64,000 nt of DNA from Viola odorata (GCA_963691705.1 OY829538.1:20424443-20488442), one strand, 5' to 3'. Positions 10,592 to 22,600 are shown, counted from the stretch's first letter. The notes: a model not told the origin generated them from the sequence alone. Numbers and translations are program-made.

Positions 10592-11085
10592 TGATAACTA
10601 TAGACGTAACTTCGGGGGAATTTTCGTCCGTAGACCCAGCGTCAAGGCCAGAACACTGTAGCTCCTACCGGGCGCACACCATCGAGGTTATCGCCCCCCA
10701 TAAAATGAGGAACCCTGGGATGGTCGACATCCGTAGGGGGGTCTCACTCATTATCTAGCCACACAAACGGTGTTATCCCATCCCAGGCAAGACATGACGT
10801 CACTTGAGGTACTTTACTTGGGCGTTATCTTCCCTAGATAACGGCCACCCTCTAGAGATAACGCCCTTATTTTGCCTATAAATATTCACCATTCAAAACG
10901 AAAAGGTAAGCCTACGATCGCTAGTCGAATCCCTACCATTTGAAACAGTTTTACTGACTTAAACATCGGAGTGTCTACGCCGGAGACCCCCTCCGGCGCT
11001 TTGCAGGTACACCAGACGGAGACCACAGTGATTCCGAGCGGCCATCTTCCTCACCTACCCTTCTCCAGAACCCTGAATCTTATCA
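10592..11085 (+). repeat. 3' LTR of element B
   Basis: The LTR is 494 bp, from TGATAACTATAG to CTTATCA, preceded by TTGGGCTTA. It contains TGACGTCA (10795-10802), the inverted pair GGCGTTATC..GATAACG around 10824-10843, a TATA box (TATAAATA, 10877-10884) and a perfect 8-bp hairpin CGCCGGAG-ACCCC-CTCCGGCG (10978-10998) about 100 bp downstream of the TATA box. It is close to the D LTR (40252-40747). Confidence 0.92.
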
Positions 11086-11515
11086 CAAATAGATAAGCAC
11101 CAAGAGAGCTTACAATGAGAGATAGGAGGCTAAAGCACTCAACTAAGCTTCATAAAAATATAACCTAAGTTTACAAAATGAAGGGAAAGAGCTACTTATA
11201 CAATGCTTCAAAGGTTGCCTTTCAAAAGGGTTGCAAAGGTTGGTTTCTTCTTGAAAATTGGGACTAGCGGCATACCGCTAGTCTCGTTACTAGTCTTGGA
11301 AATTTTGGGCAAAGATAAACGGTATGCCGCTAGTGGCTTAGCGACATACCGCTAAGTACTTGTCCGTCAAAATGTGCTTCTTCTTGTCTTCATACCTTAG
11401 GGATTGGCACATGGGATGCCAGGGCTTGGTTCTTGTGGGATTCTACTCCAATGCTCCACGTCCTTCCATCATCAAAAGGTCATAGTTGATTAGGTCCAAA
11501 CGCGGGGGTGGCTAT
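11086..11515. other. Unassigned 430 bp with palindromes
   Basis: No coding sequence is seen. It holds the inverted pairs ACTAGCGG-CATA-CCGCTAGT (11263-11282) and CTTAGCG-ACATAC-CGCTAAG (11337-11356), the same palindrome family found at 14548-14592 and 17812-17886 in the adjacent Sirevirus-like element. It may therefore be a rearranged, possibly inverted, LTR or leader piece of that element into which B inserted. Confidence 0.5.
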
Positions 11516-14036
11516 GCTCGTATCATGTTTAGTCCCATGAGGACTTCTAGTATGAGTGGTAAGAACTATGTATTTGTTATTGTGGATGATTACTCTAGAT
11601 TGACTTGGGTTATCTTCTTGTCTCATAAATATGATACTTTTGATAACTTCAAAGGACTTTGCAAAAAGATTCCAAATAAGAAAGGTTTCAAAATTTTCAA
11701 AATTAGAAGTGATCATGGTGGTGAATTTGAAAACCTTGCTTTTCAAAAATTTAGTAATGAAAATGGTATTGATCATAGCTTTTCTTGCCCTCGAACTCCA
11801 CAACAAAATGGTGTAGTTGAGAGGAAAAATAGAATGTCGCAAGAAGCGGCTAAAACTCTTTTAAATGAACACAAATTACCAAAATACTTTTGGGCGGAAG
11901 CCGTAAGTACTTATGCTATGTTTTAAACTGTGTTTTGATTAGGCGTTTGCTTGACAAAACCCATTATGAATTGTGGCATGATAGAAAACCAAATGTTGCT
12001 CACTTTAAAGTCTTTGGTTGTAAATATTTTACCTTAAAAATTAAAGACAATTTGGGAAATTTTGATACAAAGTCCGATGAAGGTATCTTTCTTGGTTGTT
12101 CTACTTCTAGGAAAGCATATAGAGTTTATAATAAAAGAATTCTAGTTGTAGAAGAATCAATGCATATTGCATTTGATGTGAATAATCCTTTAGAGAGTGT
12201 GATAAAGATATCTAGTGACAGATCCCTCCAAGTCAATCCTCCAATGTCAATTCTTGAAAGAGACTTGAGGGTAAACAACATTTCACTAGACAATCAAGGA
12301 ACTCAAAAGGAGAAAGAAATCCAAGAGAAGTCCCTTGAGGAATCAAATGACTCATGTAATCATGAAGATCAAGGCGCCTCAAATTCTAGAGCTTGGAAGA
12401 TCATATCTTCACATCCACAAGAGCAAATTATAGGTAATGTTGGTAGCCAAGGGATTGTCACTCTCTCTTCTCTTAGGAACATGTGTAATGATCAAGCATT
12501 TATGTCTCAATTTGTGCCAAAGAGATTTGATGAGGCCATGCATGATGCGAGTTGGATGCTCTTCATGCAAAAGGAACTAAATCAATTTGATTGTAATTGT
12601 GTGTGGAATTTATTTCATAGGCCTAGCAACCATAGTGTGATCAGTACCAAGTGGATTTTTAGGATCAAACTTCATGAGTCCGGTAATGTTGTTAGACAAA
12701 AAGCTCGATTGGTGGCCCAAGGGTATAACAAAATGGAAGGCTTTGATTTTGACGAAATATTTGCATCGATTGCTAGTCTAGAGGCCATTCGCATGTTGTT
12801 AGCTTTTGCATGTTATAAAAATATGAGTTTATATCAAATGGCTTTTGCATGTTGACGAAATATTAAATGGTTATATTATGTAAGAGGTTTAGGTCAAACA
12901 ACCCCCGGATTTTGAAAGTCAAAAATTTCCAAACCATGTTTTTAAACTTGAAAAATCTCTTTACAGTCTTAAGCAAGCTCCTAGAGCTTGATACGATCGT
13001 TTAAGCCAATTAATTCTTGAAAATGGTTTTAAGATGGGGAAAGTTGACTCAACTCTTTTCACAAAACATAGACATAATGATATGCTTATTCTGCAAATTT
13101 ATATTGATGATATCATTTTTGGTTCTACTAATGATTCTTTGTGTAAGGAATTTGAAAAATGTATGCATAGTGAGTTTGAGATGAGCATGATAGGAGAATT
13201 GGCGTTCTTCCTTGGACTTCAAATCAAACAAACTCAAGATGGTATCTTCATAAGTCAAGTGAAGTACATAGGAGATCTCTTCACCAAATACGTGTACAGA
13301 GATGTCAAGGAGAGTCTCATTCCCCTTAGCCCGAGCACTAATCTAGACAAAAATAAAAACGGTAAAGATGTGGATATCACACTCTATCGAGGTATGACTA
13401 GTACTCTTATATTTAAAGATAAGTAGACCCGATATCATTTTTTGTCTATGTCTATTTGCGCGTTTTTAATCTTATCTTAAGGAGTCCCATTTGTGTGCCT
13501 TGAAAAGAATTTTTTGTTATTTGAAAAGCACACCCAATTTGTGACTTTGGTATCCGAAAGGATCTAGCATTGCTCTAGTTGGCTATTCCGACTCAGATTT
13601 TTCCAGTTGAAAAATTGATAGGAAAAGCACTAGTAGCAGTTGTCATTTATTAGGACAAGCTTTGGTTTCTTGGTCAAGCAAGAAATAAAATTTAGTTGCC
13701 ACTTCCACTTTAGAAGCCAAATATATTGTCGCCGGATCTTGTGTTGCTCAAGTTTTATGGATGGAATAAACTTTAGAAGATTATGATCTTAAGTTTTGTA
13801 AGGTTTCTATTTATTGTGATAGCACTAGTGCTATCAACTTGACCAAAGATCATATATCACGGACTAAGCACATTGATGTAAGACACCATTTTATCCGTGT
13901 TCATGTAGCTAAAGGGGATATTCGATTGAATTTGTTGGTACTAAGGATCAATTTGCATACATTTTTACAAAACCTCTTACCAAGGAAAGATTTATGGAGA
14001 TAAGACATGAGATTGGCATTTGTTATCCATTTGAGT
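11516..14036 (+). pseudogene. Copia pol remnant: integrase, reverse transcriptase, RNase H
   Basis: Integrase starts within its catalytic core: the first Asp region (normally HMDLFGP) is degraded at about 11520, while VIVDDYSRLTWV, RSDHGGEFE and QQNGVVERKN (second Asp and Glu) remain. After a frame break near 11926 come the copia domains ending in SCNH-type linker sequence (11890-12855) and the N-terminal RT motif STKWIFRIK..KARLVAQGYN. Part of RT around 12850-13000 is frameshifted; the catalytic box IYIDDIIFGSTND follows at about 13100. RNase H (13560-14036) survives only as fragments with stops and ends at HEIGICYPFE. The truncation, shifts and stops make it inactive. Confidence 0.85.
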
Positions 14037-14893
14037 AAGCAAAAGTGGTAATTCTAATCCTCCTTTTAGCCAAAATTGTTGATCATATCTACTTTATTAA
14101 TATAAATTTTGCTTGAATTTATTTATAATTATTTTGATTAATTTGAGTTAATTCTAGTATTTGTTTCAAAATTCTTTTGTATATTTAATCTCCTAAACGT
14201 GTTATTTTTGGATTTATACTTTATTTAATATTTTTGTGTGTTTCACATGTTTGAAGATCAAAATTCTATATGTTCATATTGTCTTTTTTTTGCTCTCTAT
14301 TCTGTTTGCCTATTTTTTAGCATTTCCCACATGCATTTTGTGCATATTTTGTAGTTTTGCGTTTTTAATAATGATGATCATTGAGTGGTGGTTCAAGACA
14401 TTTCGGAAGAGTTTTTATGGAGATATTGGGAGGTTGATGAAGTGTTCAAGACTGGTTTGGGGATTTATTTGGGATTTTGTTTCCGTTTCAAAGTTCGAAA
14501 TGGAATGTAAGTGTCTGCCAACACCTTAGGGGTACATCGCCAATTTCTAGTGGTATACCGCTACAGACTAGTAGCTTAGCGAGATACCGCTACACCTGGA
14601 TATAAAAGTATTCTCCTTCTTCTCCAACAGCCAAATCAATTTTCTCTCTCCTTCTACCCTCTGCAACCCGACCTCTCCCTCTCCTCCAACCCGATTTTCA
14701 TCAATAAACCACTCAAATCTACTCCAAATTCTCTCAAAATTGAAACTACATCTCCTAATCCTCCTTTAAACAAAACCCAATCCCTAATTTTACTCCAAAA
14801 TAGAAAATCCAAAATCCCCAAAATCAAACACTAACCCCTAAATTTTCAGATTTCTTCAAATTAACCTCCTTTACTCTACAAATTCGCCAAATT
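14037..14893 (+). other. Spacer between pol and env-like ORF with palindromes and a TATA box
   Basis: AT-rich at first, with no domain recognised in the 97-codon frame at 14236. At 14548-14563 and 14574-14592 are copies of the TAGYGGTATACCGCTA palindrome family. Nine bases further lies TATAAAAG (14601-14608) followed by a pyrimidine-rich leader (14620-14890) up to the ATG of the env-like ORF. The layout looks like an internal promoter and 5' leader for that ORF; this is inference. Confidence 0.45.
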
Positions 14894-17011
14894 ATGTTGG
14901 GTGCACCTTCCTCCAAACGAGTTAAAACTATTGGGGGAAAGAAACAACAAGTTAAGCCCAAGTGTCAAGCTCTTGTCATCTCGCGTAGAACGGGTGGAGC
15001 CTTCTCATCAAATGTCGCCTCGGAACCTAGCTTTGTGGAAAGCGCAACAACTATCCGCGATTTCACAAGCCTCCCGCTCAATATGACAAATCCTTATTCA
15101 TAAGTAAGAAATCCTTTAAGCTTTTTGTTGATCATTATCGAGAGGGAATTGCTACTACTCTTACTTTTATTGCCATGGATGACTTGTTGGATATGGGGAT
15201 TAGAGAGTTAATTGATTATCAAGGGTGGAGACAAGGGTTGTCTATGCATAGGAATTATATTCCCTTACTATTTAATAAGTTTTACTCGAACATGGTGCTC
15301 TATGATCATCGTGGTTTTCGTAAAGTAAGTGACATTGTAGCCTCCACGATGGTTTTAGGAAAAAAGATTGATGTGGATTTGGCTATATAAATCTGATTTT
15401 GGGTGCTCACAATGTGGGTCATTGTTCTTACTCGGACCGTGGTCCCGTGATAGAAAGTGGTGCCTTGCATTTGGACTTGCAATGGGAAATTGTTAGTGGT
15501 CTAGATGCTCCCAAGAAGAAGCCAATCAAACTCAAGTATCTTGATCCTCTTCGGTTGGTGCTTTGGCATGTGGTGACCAAGACTATTCTTCAAAGGGTCG
15601 GGAACTTGAGTGAAGTGAAGTGTGTGGAGGTTTGGGTGATAGACAACTTGATTAAGAAGAGGAAGCTTAATTTGAGTTATCTTGTTCTTTCTCTTATGTC
15701 CAAGAGCAAGATTCCCACGGGTGAATTGAAGCCTCATTTTCCTTATGCACACTTCATTATGGACATCTTGGAAGATCAAGGAATTGTGGTGCCTCCTGAT
15801 ACGATCCTAGTTGCCTAGGTTCGATTTAACCTCAACGACTGTGTTCAAAGGGTGGATTTTGGTGTGGAAGAATTAGCTCAACGAGTATGAGCCTTAACCA
15901 AGCAAGACCTGCCTACTTAACCTAGTCGATTTCCAGTGAGGTTATCAACTGAATTCTAGACCTAGATTCGACTTGTGAACCTCAACTTAGGGGAAACAAT
16001 TGATGGGTTGAAACTTCAGATTTTACTTGCACAAGACTCAAGCTTTTGGGACTCTCAATTTATCATGAATAATCCAAGTTTTTCAATGAGCCAAATCGGC
16101 CATATAAATACTAAATAACTAAACCCACTCGGAATAGAATTAGGAGTTCTACTCGAGAAATAACTAGTAATAACTAAACAAAATAATTAATATCTACAAT
16201 AACAAGTTCTTAATCAAGTAGGAGTCCATCGTATGGCTGGGCCTTGGTACGAGTCAAAGTCGCATTGTGCGTCGCGCGTGTGTGCGCCTAACGTATGTGA
16301 TAAAGTCTCCAGGGACCATTCTGGTGATCCACTCGTGCGAATGGGCTAAAACTTGCTCCAGCTCAGACAAATGACCCAACAAGTTTGAGAACATCCATCG
16401 TACGTTGGAGTGAACCTCACTAGTGCGAGATGGCACCGCAACATCGTCTGGTGAGGATAATAGCATGGTCACTAGCCTCGAAGCCTTCTGGCACAGAACA
16501 ACTTCTTCGATCAACATCTCCCGCTCAAGCTCCTTGTATAGAAGTTGTGATAGCTATAAGAGCTTCCTTCTACGGCGTGCGCATGCGATGATCTTGGATT
16601 CGCATCACCTCCAACGAGCGAATTCACCTCTACCTTTCACTACTTCAACAAGGTGCACATCACGTGCAATCTCAAGGTGAATTTTGACCGGTTCGGAAGG
16701 GTTACATACCAAGGAGGTCAAATTTCCAAGAAGGTGTATTACCAGGTGCATCCCTCGGATGATGAGGATGAAGATGAACATGAATTCATGAAGATGATGG
16801 TGACTATGGTGATGAAGATGATGACATGGATATTGACATGTTTGGGCTCAGGATAAAGGACCTTGATGTTCATGTCCAAGGTAATCGCTCTCAGGTTTAT
16901 GAAGTCTACACTCAGGTGGATGGAAGTCATTCGTGCATGGATAAGATGCAAACCGACATGGGAGCTCACTCCTCACACATTACCCAAATGAAGCTCAACT
17001 CTCCCACGTAG
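14894..17011 (+). pseudogene. Sirevirus env-like ORF, broken
   Basis: The frame begins at ATG 14894 with a basic N-terminus (KRVKTIGGKKQQVKPK). After a stop near 15101 it continues with a conserved block (FKLFVDHYREG, MGIRELIDYQGWRQ; 15110-15390) and, after another stop, with LRLVLWHVVTKTILQRVGN and KRKLNLSYLVLSLM (15530-15690). This pattern is known from plant env-like and 'putative plant transposon protein' regions. A solo LTR (15797-16607) interrupts the frame, which resumes after the duplicated CCTCC and ends in an Asp/Glu-rich stretch with a frameshift (about 16760-16830) and a stop at 17011. No clear signal peptide or membrane span is visible, so a true envelope role is not supported. 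Confidence 0.65.
15797..16607 (-). mobile_element. Solo LTR inserted in the env-like ORF
   Basis: The 811-bp segment begins TGATACGATCC and ends GGATTCGCATCA, and is flanked by the perfect 5-bp duplication CCTCC (15792-15796 and 16608-16612). Its left end and internal layout match the left end of the chromovirus-like LTR at 37831-39142, whose PPT shows it is read on the minus strand, so this copy is assigned the minus strand too. A TATTTATATGG box near 16103-16113 on that strand is the likely promoter. No internal region remains, as expected after LTR-LTR recombination. Confidence 0.8.
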
Positions 17012-17470
17012 AAGCTTATCAAAAATCCATGTCTGAAGACTTATTACGTCGTCTTCCACCACCTCTTTCTCAATGATCATCTATTTGTCTCATGCATTTT
17101 TTTAAATCTAATCTCTTAGCTACTTTAACTTGACTATTGTGGTTTAACTTTTTTTGCCACGTAGCTTGGATATTATTGCTAGAATTGCTAATTTAATAGC
17201 ATTTTTCCCGCATGTTTATTTCTCTCCTAATACTCTCTTCGTACTCTTTTGGTTTGTTGTGCCTCTTTGTGGATGCCAAAGGGGTAGAATAAATTAGGAT
17301 TTTCCATTTCTTTGCTTCCTTGTGGTCTAATGCTTTTATGTAGGGGGGGCATTTCCAACAAAGAAACAGGGGGGGTATTTTTTTTTACTTATTCCCCATC
17401 ACTTCATTTAAAATTGACTACATCTTTGTTTATTTTAATTTGTTGTTGTCATCATCAAAAAGAGGGAGAT
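17012..17470 (+). other. 3' untranslated region with polypurine tracts of the Sirevirus-like element
   Basis: No gene is seen. Purine runs TAGGGGGGGCATTT (about 17341) and ACAGGGGGGGTATTTTTTTT (about 17367) precede the final tract AAAAAGAGGGAGAT (17457-17470), which abuts the 3' LTR. Arrays of several PPTs are a known Sirevirus trait; the last one should prime plus-strand synthesis. Confidence 0.75.
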
Positions 17471-18370
17471 TGTTAGTCCAAGGGGTTCAATAATATTATT
17501 TTGATGATTTTACACTCACAAATTAAAATACAAATTAATAAAATTTTATTGAAGTAATATTTAGGTACTTGTAATCAAGAACTTCAAGTGTATAATTGGA
17601 TGATTATCAAGCACAAGATCAAGTGAAGATAGATTATTAATTGTATGTTTGATTCTAACATTCACTTGATTAATATCCATTTATCCTCTTTTTAAAGTGC
17701 TTAAAATCGAGTTTAGAAATTTAGTTTTTCAAACTAATTTGGTCTCACCTATTTTTGGGCATTTTTGCTTAGTGACTAGCAGCCCTAGTCAATCTGCCAA
17801 AAGAAACCTGGTGGTATACCGCTAGTGGTGGTATAGTGCTAGGATCACTAACGATATACCGCAATAAATTAGCGGTATACCGCTAAGACCTGCAAAGGTG
17901 GTTGGTGAGCATTAATGATAGATTTCAAATGGGAATTTAAACCCCAAACTTTGAAAAATGGCTAGTTTTGAATTCCTAGCTATTTGAACACTTCTTTTGT
18001 CATTTATGAGGCTTTAAAAAAACTAAAAACACATTTGCAAACACAAACTCTCTCATTTACAAAAATCAAAACTTGAGTTCTTCATATTGGATTTTTTCAT
18101 CTCTTGCATCTTTTAAAGTGAGTTTTCTTGCGCTTTCTTCTTGAGGTTAATTGTATATTAATTGGTGTTATGTTATTGAATCATTGTTAAATTTATTTAT
18201 GCACTAATTGAATTTTGTTGTTTCATATCTTTTATTATTACGAAGGCTTGAAAGTTTGCCTTATACTTTGGGTTCTTAGGTTAGAGTTCTTGCCTTGTTA
18301 AAAAACTTAACTTTCATATTCTTACCCTGAAATAGGATCGTGGTTGGTTGTAGTTGAGCCAAGTAAAACA
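17471..18370 (+). repeat. 3' LTR of the Sirevirus-like element
   Basis: It starts TGTTAGTCC immediately after the PPT. The right end is placed at AACA (18370), the inverse of TGTT, because the host LRR pseudogene starts shortly after; with no second LTR this end is only probable. A cluster of palindromes (17812-17886) includes the perfect 18-bp TTAGCGGTATACCGCTAA at 17869-17886. Confidence 0.65.
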
Positions 18371-18431
18371 AAAGATGGTAAAATTTGAGGGTTGAACTAA
18401 AGAACATTTATTAGTGGATATAAAGTGTACG

Positions 18432-19310
18432 TTAAAAATGCTTCCTTTTCATTTGTGCAATTATTTGAAACCTATTAACCCCTCCAGCTCTATTGGTTTG
18501 GTGTCTCACTTCTTGCTGAAGCCTATCTACAAAATCCTTTGGCATCTCTTCAATAACCAAATTTTCTAGGGAAGTCACAGTTTTCATCTCCTTAGGGAGC
18601 ATCCTCAATTCCTTGCAATTCACGATCTGAAAAGTTTCGAGCCTTGGCAACGCACCTCCTTCCATATCCAGTTCCACCAAGGATTCCAAGCTGCTAAACT
18701 CTAGGTACTCCAATTGAGAAAACCCATTGGCAGAGATCGTCATATTTTCTTTACTATACGATTGTGCTTTTAATCTCAGTATCAACAATTTTGGCAACTT
18801 CTCTAGAATCTCTATCGATGCCTGCTCGAGATAGGTGTACTCAAATGTTAACTGTGAGAGTTTCGGTGGAAACTCCTGTGGGCTTGGTAACTGTGATATC
18901 ACTCCTCTCAAATTCAACTTGTAGAGATTATGAAGAGAACCCAGTTGACTAAGTGATGGCAATTCAGCATCTTCACTGCGCACGTAGAGGGATCGAAGTT
19001 GCAAGAGCTTTGCAATGGATTTGAGTATGTCTGTGTCTGACCTGAAGTTTCCTCTTATCCCCAACTTCCATAGATTCATCAACTTTTCAGGTTTGTTCAG
19101 CTTCCATCTCTTGACATGCACCTCTGACAAAGTTTGCAGATGCCTTAGGGTGTCAATTTGCAGTTAACCCCCGTAGCTTTGCCCACACATGTACACATAT
19201 CGTAGAGTTATCAACATCCAAATCACGTTAGGGACTATCTTCAGATGAAGATTTCCAGCAACATTAAGAGTCTGCAGGTTACATAAAGCCTCCCGCCTTG
19301 ACGAGAAGAA
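18432..19310 (-). pseudogene. CC-NB-LRR resistance gene fragment 1 (LRR part)
   Basis: The minus-strand frame (19130-18432, continuing with one stop to about 19300) encodes plant LRRs of the RPP13-like type: LMNLWKLGIRGNF, LRSLYVRSEDAELPSLSQLG, PPKLSQLTFEYTYLEQ, EYLEFSSLESLVELDMEG, LETFQIVNCKELRMLPKEMK. It ends in a natural-looking C-terminus. Such proteins are cytoplasmic immune receptors. The NB-ARC and CC parts are absent; the sequence ends at about 19310 next to the 5'-truncated Tnt1-like element. It is a paralogue of fragment 2 (24240-25812): both contain the same LRR block (LRLKAQSYSKENM versus LQLKAQCYSKETM), so they are two genes rather than one split gene. Confidence 0.85.
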
Positions 19311-19665
19311 TCCGACACTCACCTCAGTTTGAAATTCTTCCCGCGACCATGTGAGTTTCTCTTTTTATGTTTCAAATTTATGGCATCATTGTCTGGGTGA
19401 TTTTGCTTTTATATATATATAACAAATTGTTTGAAATTTGAAGAAACAAGTGCTTGGAATGTGAGGGGTTTTTGCTAATGCTTTAAAATAGTTCATATGA
19501 TGTTAGTAATCCTGTATTGATGTTCAATGATGCATTTGTTTACCAAACCTAGAAAAGCAGAATTTTTTTGAAACATATATCTATGCTAGTTACAAGCTTT
19601 TGAGGGGTTTTTTTCTAGTATAGCTAAATACTTCATATGGTATGAGTGATCATGTATTCATGTTC
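19311..19665. other. Junction between LRR fragment and Tnt1-like element
   Basis: No coding sequence. Two imperfect copies of GAGGGGTTTTT..TTCATATGRT..TGTATT-ATGTTC (about 19463-19523 and 19600-19662) form a degenerate direct repeat. The 5' LTR and gag of the copia element and the upstream part of the CNL gene have been lost here, so a large deletion joins them. Confidence 0.4.
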
Positions 19666-19671
19666 CTTCAT

Positions 19672-22600
19672 GGACATTGGATTTTGGATGTTCACATCAT
19701 TATTGTCCGCATAGAGATTGGTTCAATTCCTATAGTGAGTGTGATGGTGGTAGTGTATTTATGGGTGATGATCATCCTTATAAAGTGGTGGGCATAGGTA
19801 CTGTTAAGGTAAAGATACATGATGGTATAATCAAGGTTTTGCCTAACGTTAAATACGTCCCATAACTCAAGAAAAATATGATTTCTCTTGGATACTTGGA
19901 AAAGACAAGATACGGATTTTCAACAGGACAGAGTGATGAGATTTTAAAAATAACAAAGGGATCTTTGGTTGTTATGAAGGGTAAGTTGCTGGCTAATAAT
20001 CTGTACAAATTGATCGGTTGTACTGTTGTGGGCAATGTTACTGCAGCTTCGGTAGCATAACTAGAGATTGATGATTTTGCTTTATAGTGTATGAGTTTCG
20101 GGCATATGAGTGAACGGGGAATGTCAAAATTGCATAAGAGGAATCTGCTGAAAGGTATCAAGCACTGTAATTTTATATTCTACAAATTTTATATACTTGG
20201 TAAATAGTGTAGAGTCAGTTTCAAGTTGTCTACATACAGAAGCAAGGAGGTACTACAGTATGTGCACAATGATGTATGGGTTCCAGCAAGTGTTCAATCG
20301 CAAGGTGGAGTTGTCTATTTTGTCAGTTTCATTAATGACTACTCTAGGAAAGTGTGGTTGTATTTCATGAAACAAAAATCCGAGGTATTCACTATTTTCG
20401 AGAAGTGGAAAGCAGAGGTGGAGAAGCAAACAGGGAAGCAATTAAAGTGTGTTAGGTCTGACAATGGTACAGAGTATAAAAATGCAGATTTTGCTCAGTT
20501 TTGTTGGGAACACGGGATTGCTAGGAACTTTTCTACTCCAGGTACACCTCATTAGAATGGTGTAGCTGAAAGGTTAAACCGAACACTTCTTGAAAAGGCC
20601 AGAAGTATGAGGTTGCAGGTTGGTTTGCCTAAGTGTTTTTGGGCAGAAGCATTGAACACAACATGTTACATTGTGAATAGGTCCTCGTCAGCAAAATTGG
20701 ACAATAAAGTACCAGAAGAACTGTGGTCTAGGAAGCGTATTTTGGTTGTCCAGCTTATGTGTATATACATAATATGCAAAGGTCAAAATTGGATGCTAAG
20801 TCTAGAAAGTGTGTGTTTCTCGGGTATGAGAAAGGGGTGAAGGGCTTTCGACTATGGGATTCAGAGGCAAAGAAGATTGTCATTAGCAGAGATGTTGTAT
20901 ATGATGAAGCATCTATGCTAAAGGACAAGAATGTTTCACAGTCATAGCTTCCTTCTAAAAAGGAGTCTAAGGTTCCGGTGGAGTTTCAGCCAGTAGAGAT
21001 TCAAGAATAGGAAGATAGCAATGAGAATGTGGAATAGGTTGATCCTCTAGGTAGAGTTGAGCAGGTGAAGTAGAGTTCAGTCATGAATAGATCTAGAGGC
21101 AATATCAAACCTCCTCAAAAGTATGGTTTTGAGGATATGATTTCGTTTGCATTGGTTACTAGTTATGGAGATCCGGGTTCTTTTCAGGAATCAATTGCTA
21201 GTAAAAAAAAGAAAGATGGATGGAAGCAATGGTGGAAGAGATGGAATCTCTGCATAAGAATGAGACTTGGGAGTTGGTTAAACTACCTAAGAGGAAGAAT
21301 GCAATCGGGTGCAAGTGGGTGTATAGGAAGAAAGAGGGAATGACTGAAAAGGATGACTATAAGTACAAAGCAAGGCTTGTAGCCAAGGGATAATCACAAA
21401 AAGAAAGGATTGACTACAATGAGGTGTTCTCTCCTACGGTGACGCATACTTCAATTAGGGTTTCGCTAGCTATGGTAGCAAAGTGTGACTTGGAACTTGA
21501 GCAAATTGATGTTAAAACGACATTTTTCCATGGCGATTTAGAGGTGTAGATTTACATGAAGAAGCCCGAGGGTTTTAGGAAGCTTGGTAAAGAGGATCAC
21601 ATTTGCAAGTTGAAGAATTCATTGTATAGATTGAAGTAATCACTAAGGCAGTGGTACAAACAGTTTGACTCTTTCATGATGCGTATTTACTTTTTGCGTT
21701 GTGAGTATGATTCTTGTGTCTACTATAAATTGTTAGCTGATGGGATTTACATTTATCTGTTACTATATGTTGATGATATGTTGATTATTGCAAATAGTAT
21801 AGATAATGTAAATCAACTAAAGATGTAGTTGAGTACTGAATTTGATATGAAGGATCTTGGTTCTGCAAAGAAGATCCTTAGCATGGATATCTATAGAGAC
21901 ATGAAGAAGAAGAAGAAGTTATAGGTTTCTCAGGAAAATTACATTGAAAAGGTGATTGAGAGGTTTGGCATGGATAAAGCCAAACCAGTAGTTACTCCGT
22001 TAGCTAGTCACCTTAAGTTGTCTGCTTCTCAAGTCCCTAGTTAGATGATGAGACGACAAGATGTCTAGGGTTCCTTATGCTAATATCGTTGGTTGTGTGA
22101 TATATGTTATGGTGTGTACTAGACCGGATTTGGCACATGTTATGAGTGTGATTAGCAAGTTTATGGCTAATCTAGGAAATGAATATTGGCAGGCTATCAA
22201 GTGGGTTCTGCGGTATTTGAGAGGTACTTCTAATTTTGGTATTCAGTTTGGTTCTTGTGATGATAATTTGTCTCTTATTGGGTTTTTGGATTTTTATTAT
22301 GCTGGGGATTTAGATGGGAGAAAGTCTACTACAGGGTATGTTTTCTTATTGTCTGGTGGTCTTGTTAGTTAGAGATCTACAATACAATCTATGGTAGCTT
22401 TGTCTATAATAGAGGCGGAGTATATGGCTCTAATAGAGGCGGCTAAAGAAGTAGTGTGGTTAAAGGGAATGGTTTCGGAGATTGGTTGCAATCATGAAAC
22501 TATTCGGTTACACTGTGATAGTCAGAGTGCAAGTTACTTGGCCAACAATCAGTATACCATGCTAGAACGAAGTATATTATTGTGAGGTATCACAAGGTTA

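Larger units (their letters stand above)
4905..11085 (+). mobile_element. Tat/Retand-type element B, right part, with several antisense genes
   Basis: B is interrupted on the left by A and ends with its own 3' LTR at 11085. Everything visible between is downstream of pol and is coded on the minus strand: the 5' part of aORF1 (4905-5695), a second antisense gene aORF2 (6293-8596), a possible small acidic gene (9110-9567) and an intact 126-codon ORF, aORF3 (10002-10382). The 5' LTR, gag and pol must lie left of the window beyond A. The layout matches copy D up to aORF2. The TSD candidate on the right is CAAAT (11086-11090). Confidence 0.85.
11516..18370 (+). mobile_element. Sirevirus-like Ty1-copia element, 5'-truncated
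   Basis: The order integrase, RT, RNase H, a long spacer, an env-like ORF, multiple polypurine tracts and a 3' LTR is that of Sireviruses. The end of the internal region, CATCATCAAAAAGAGGGAGA directly before TGTTAG, is characteristic of that lineage. Gag, protease and the start of integrase are missing. The env-like ORF is cut by a solo LTR with a clean duplication (15797-16607). All reading frames are broken. Confidence 0.8.

Noticed and set aside
14894..17011. True viral envelope gene in the Sirevirus-like element
   Set aside because: No signal peptide, cleavage site or clear transmembrane span could be seen; only the position after pol recalls env. Kept as env-like.
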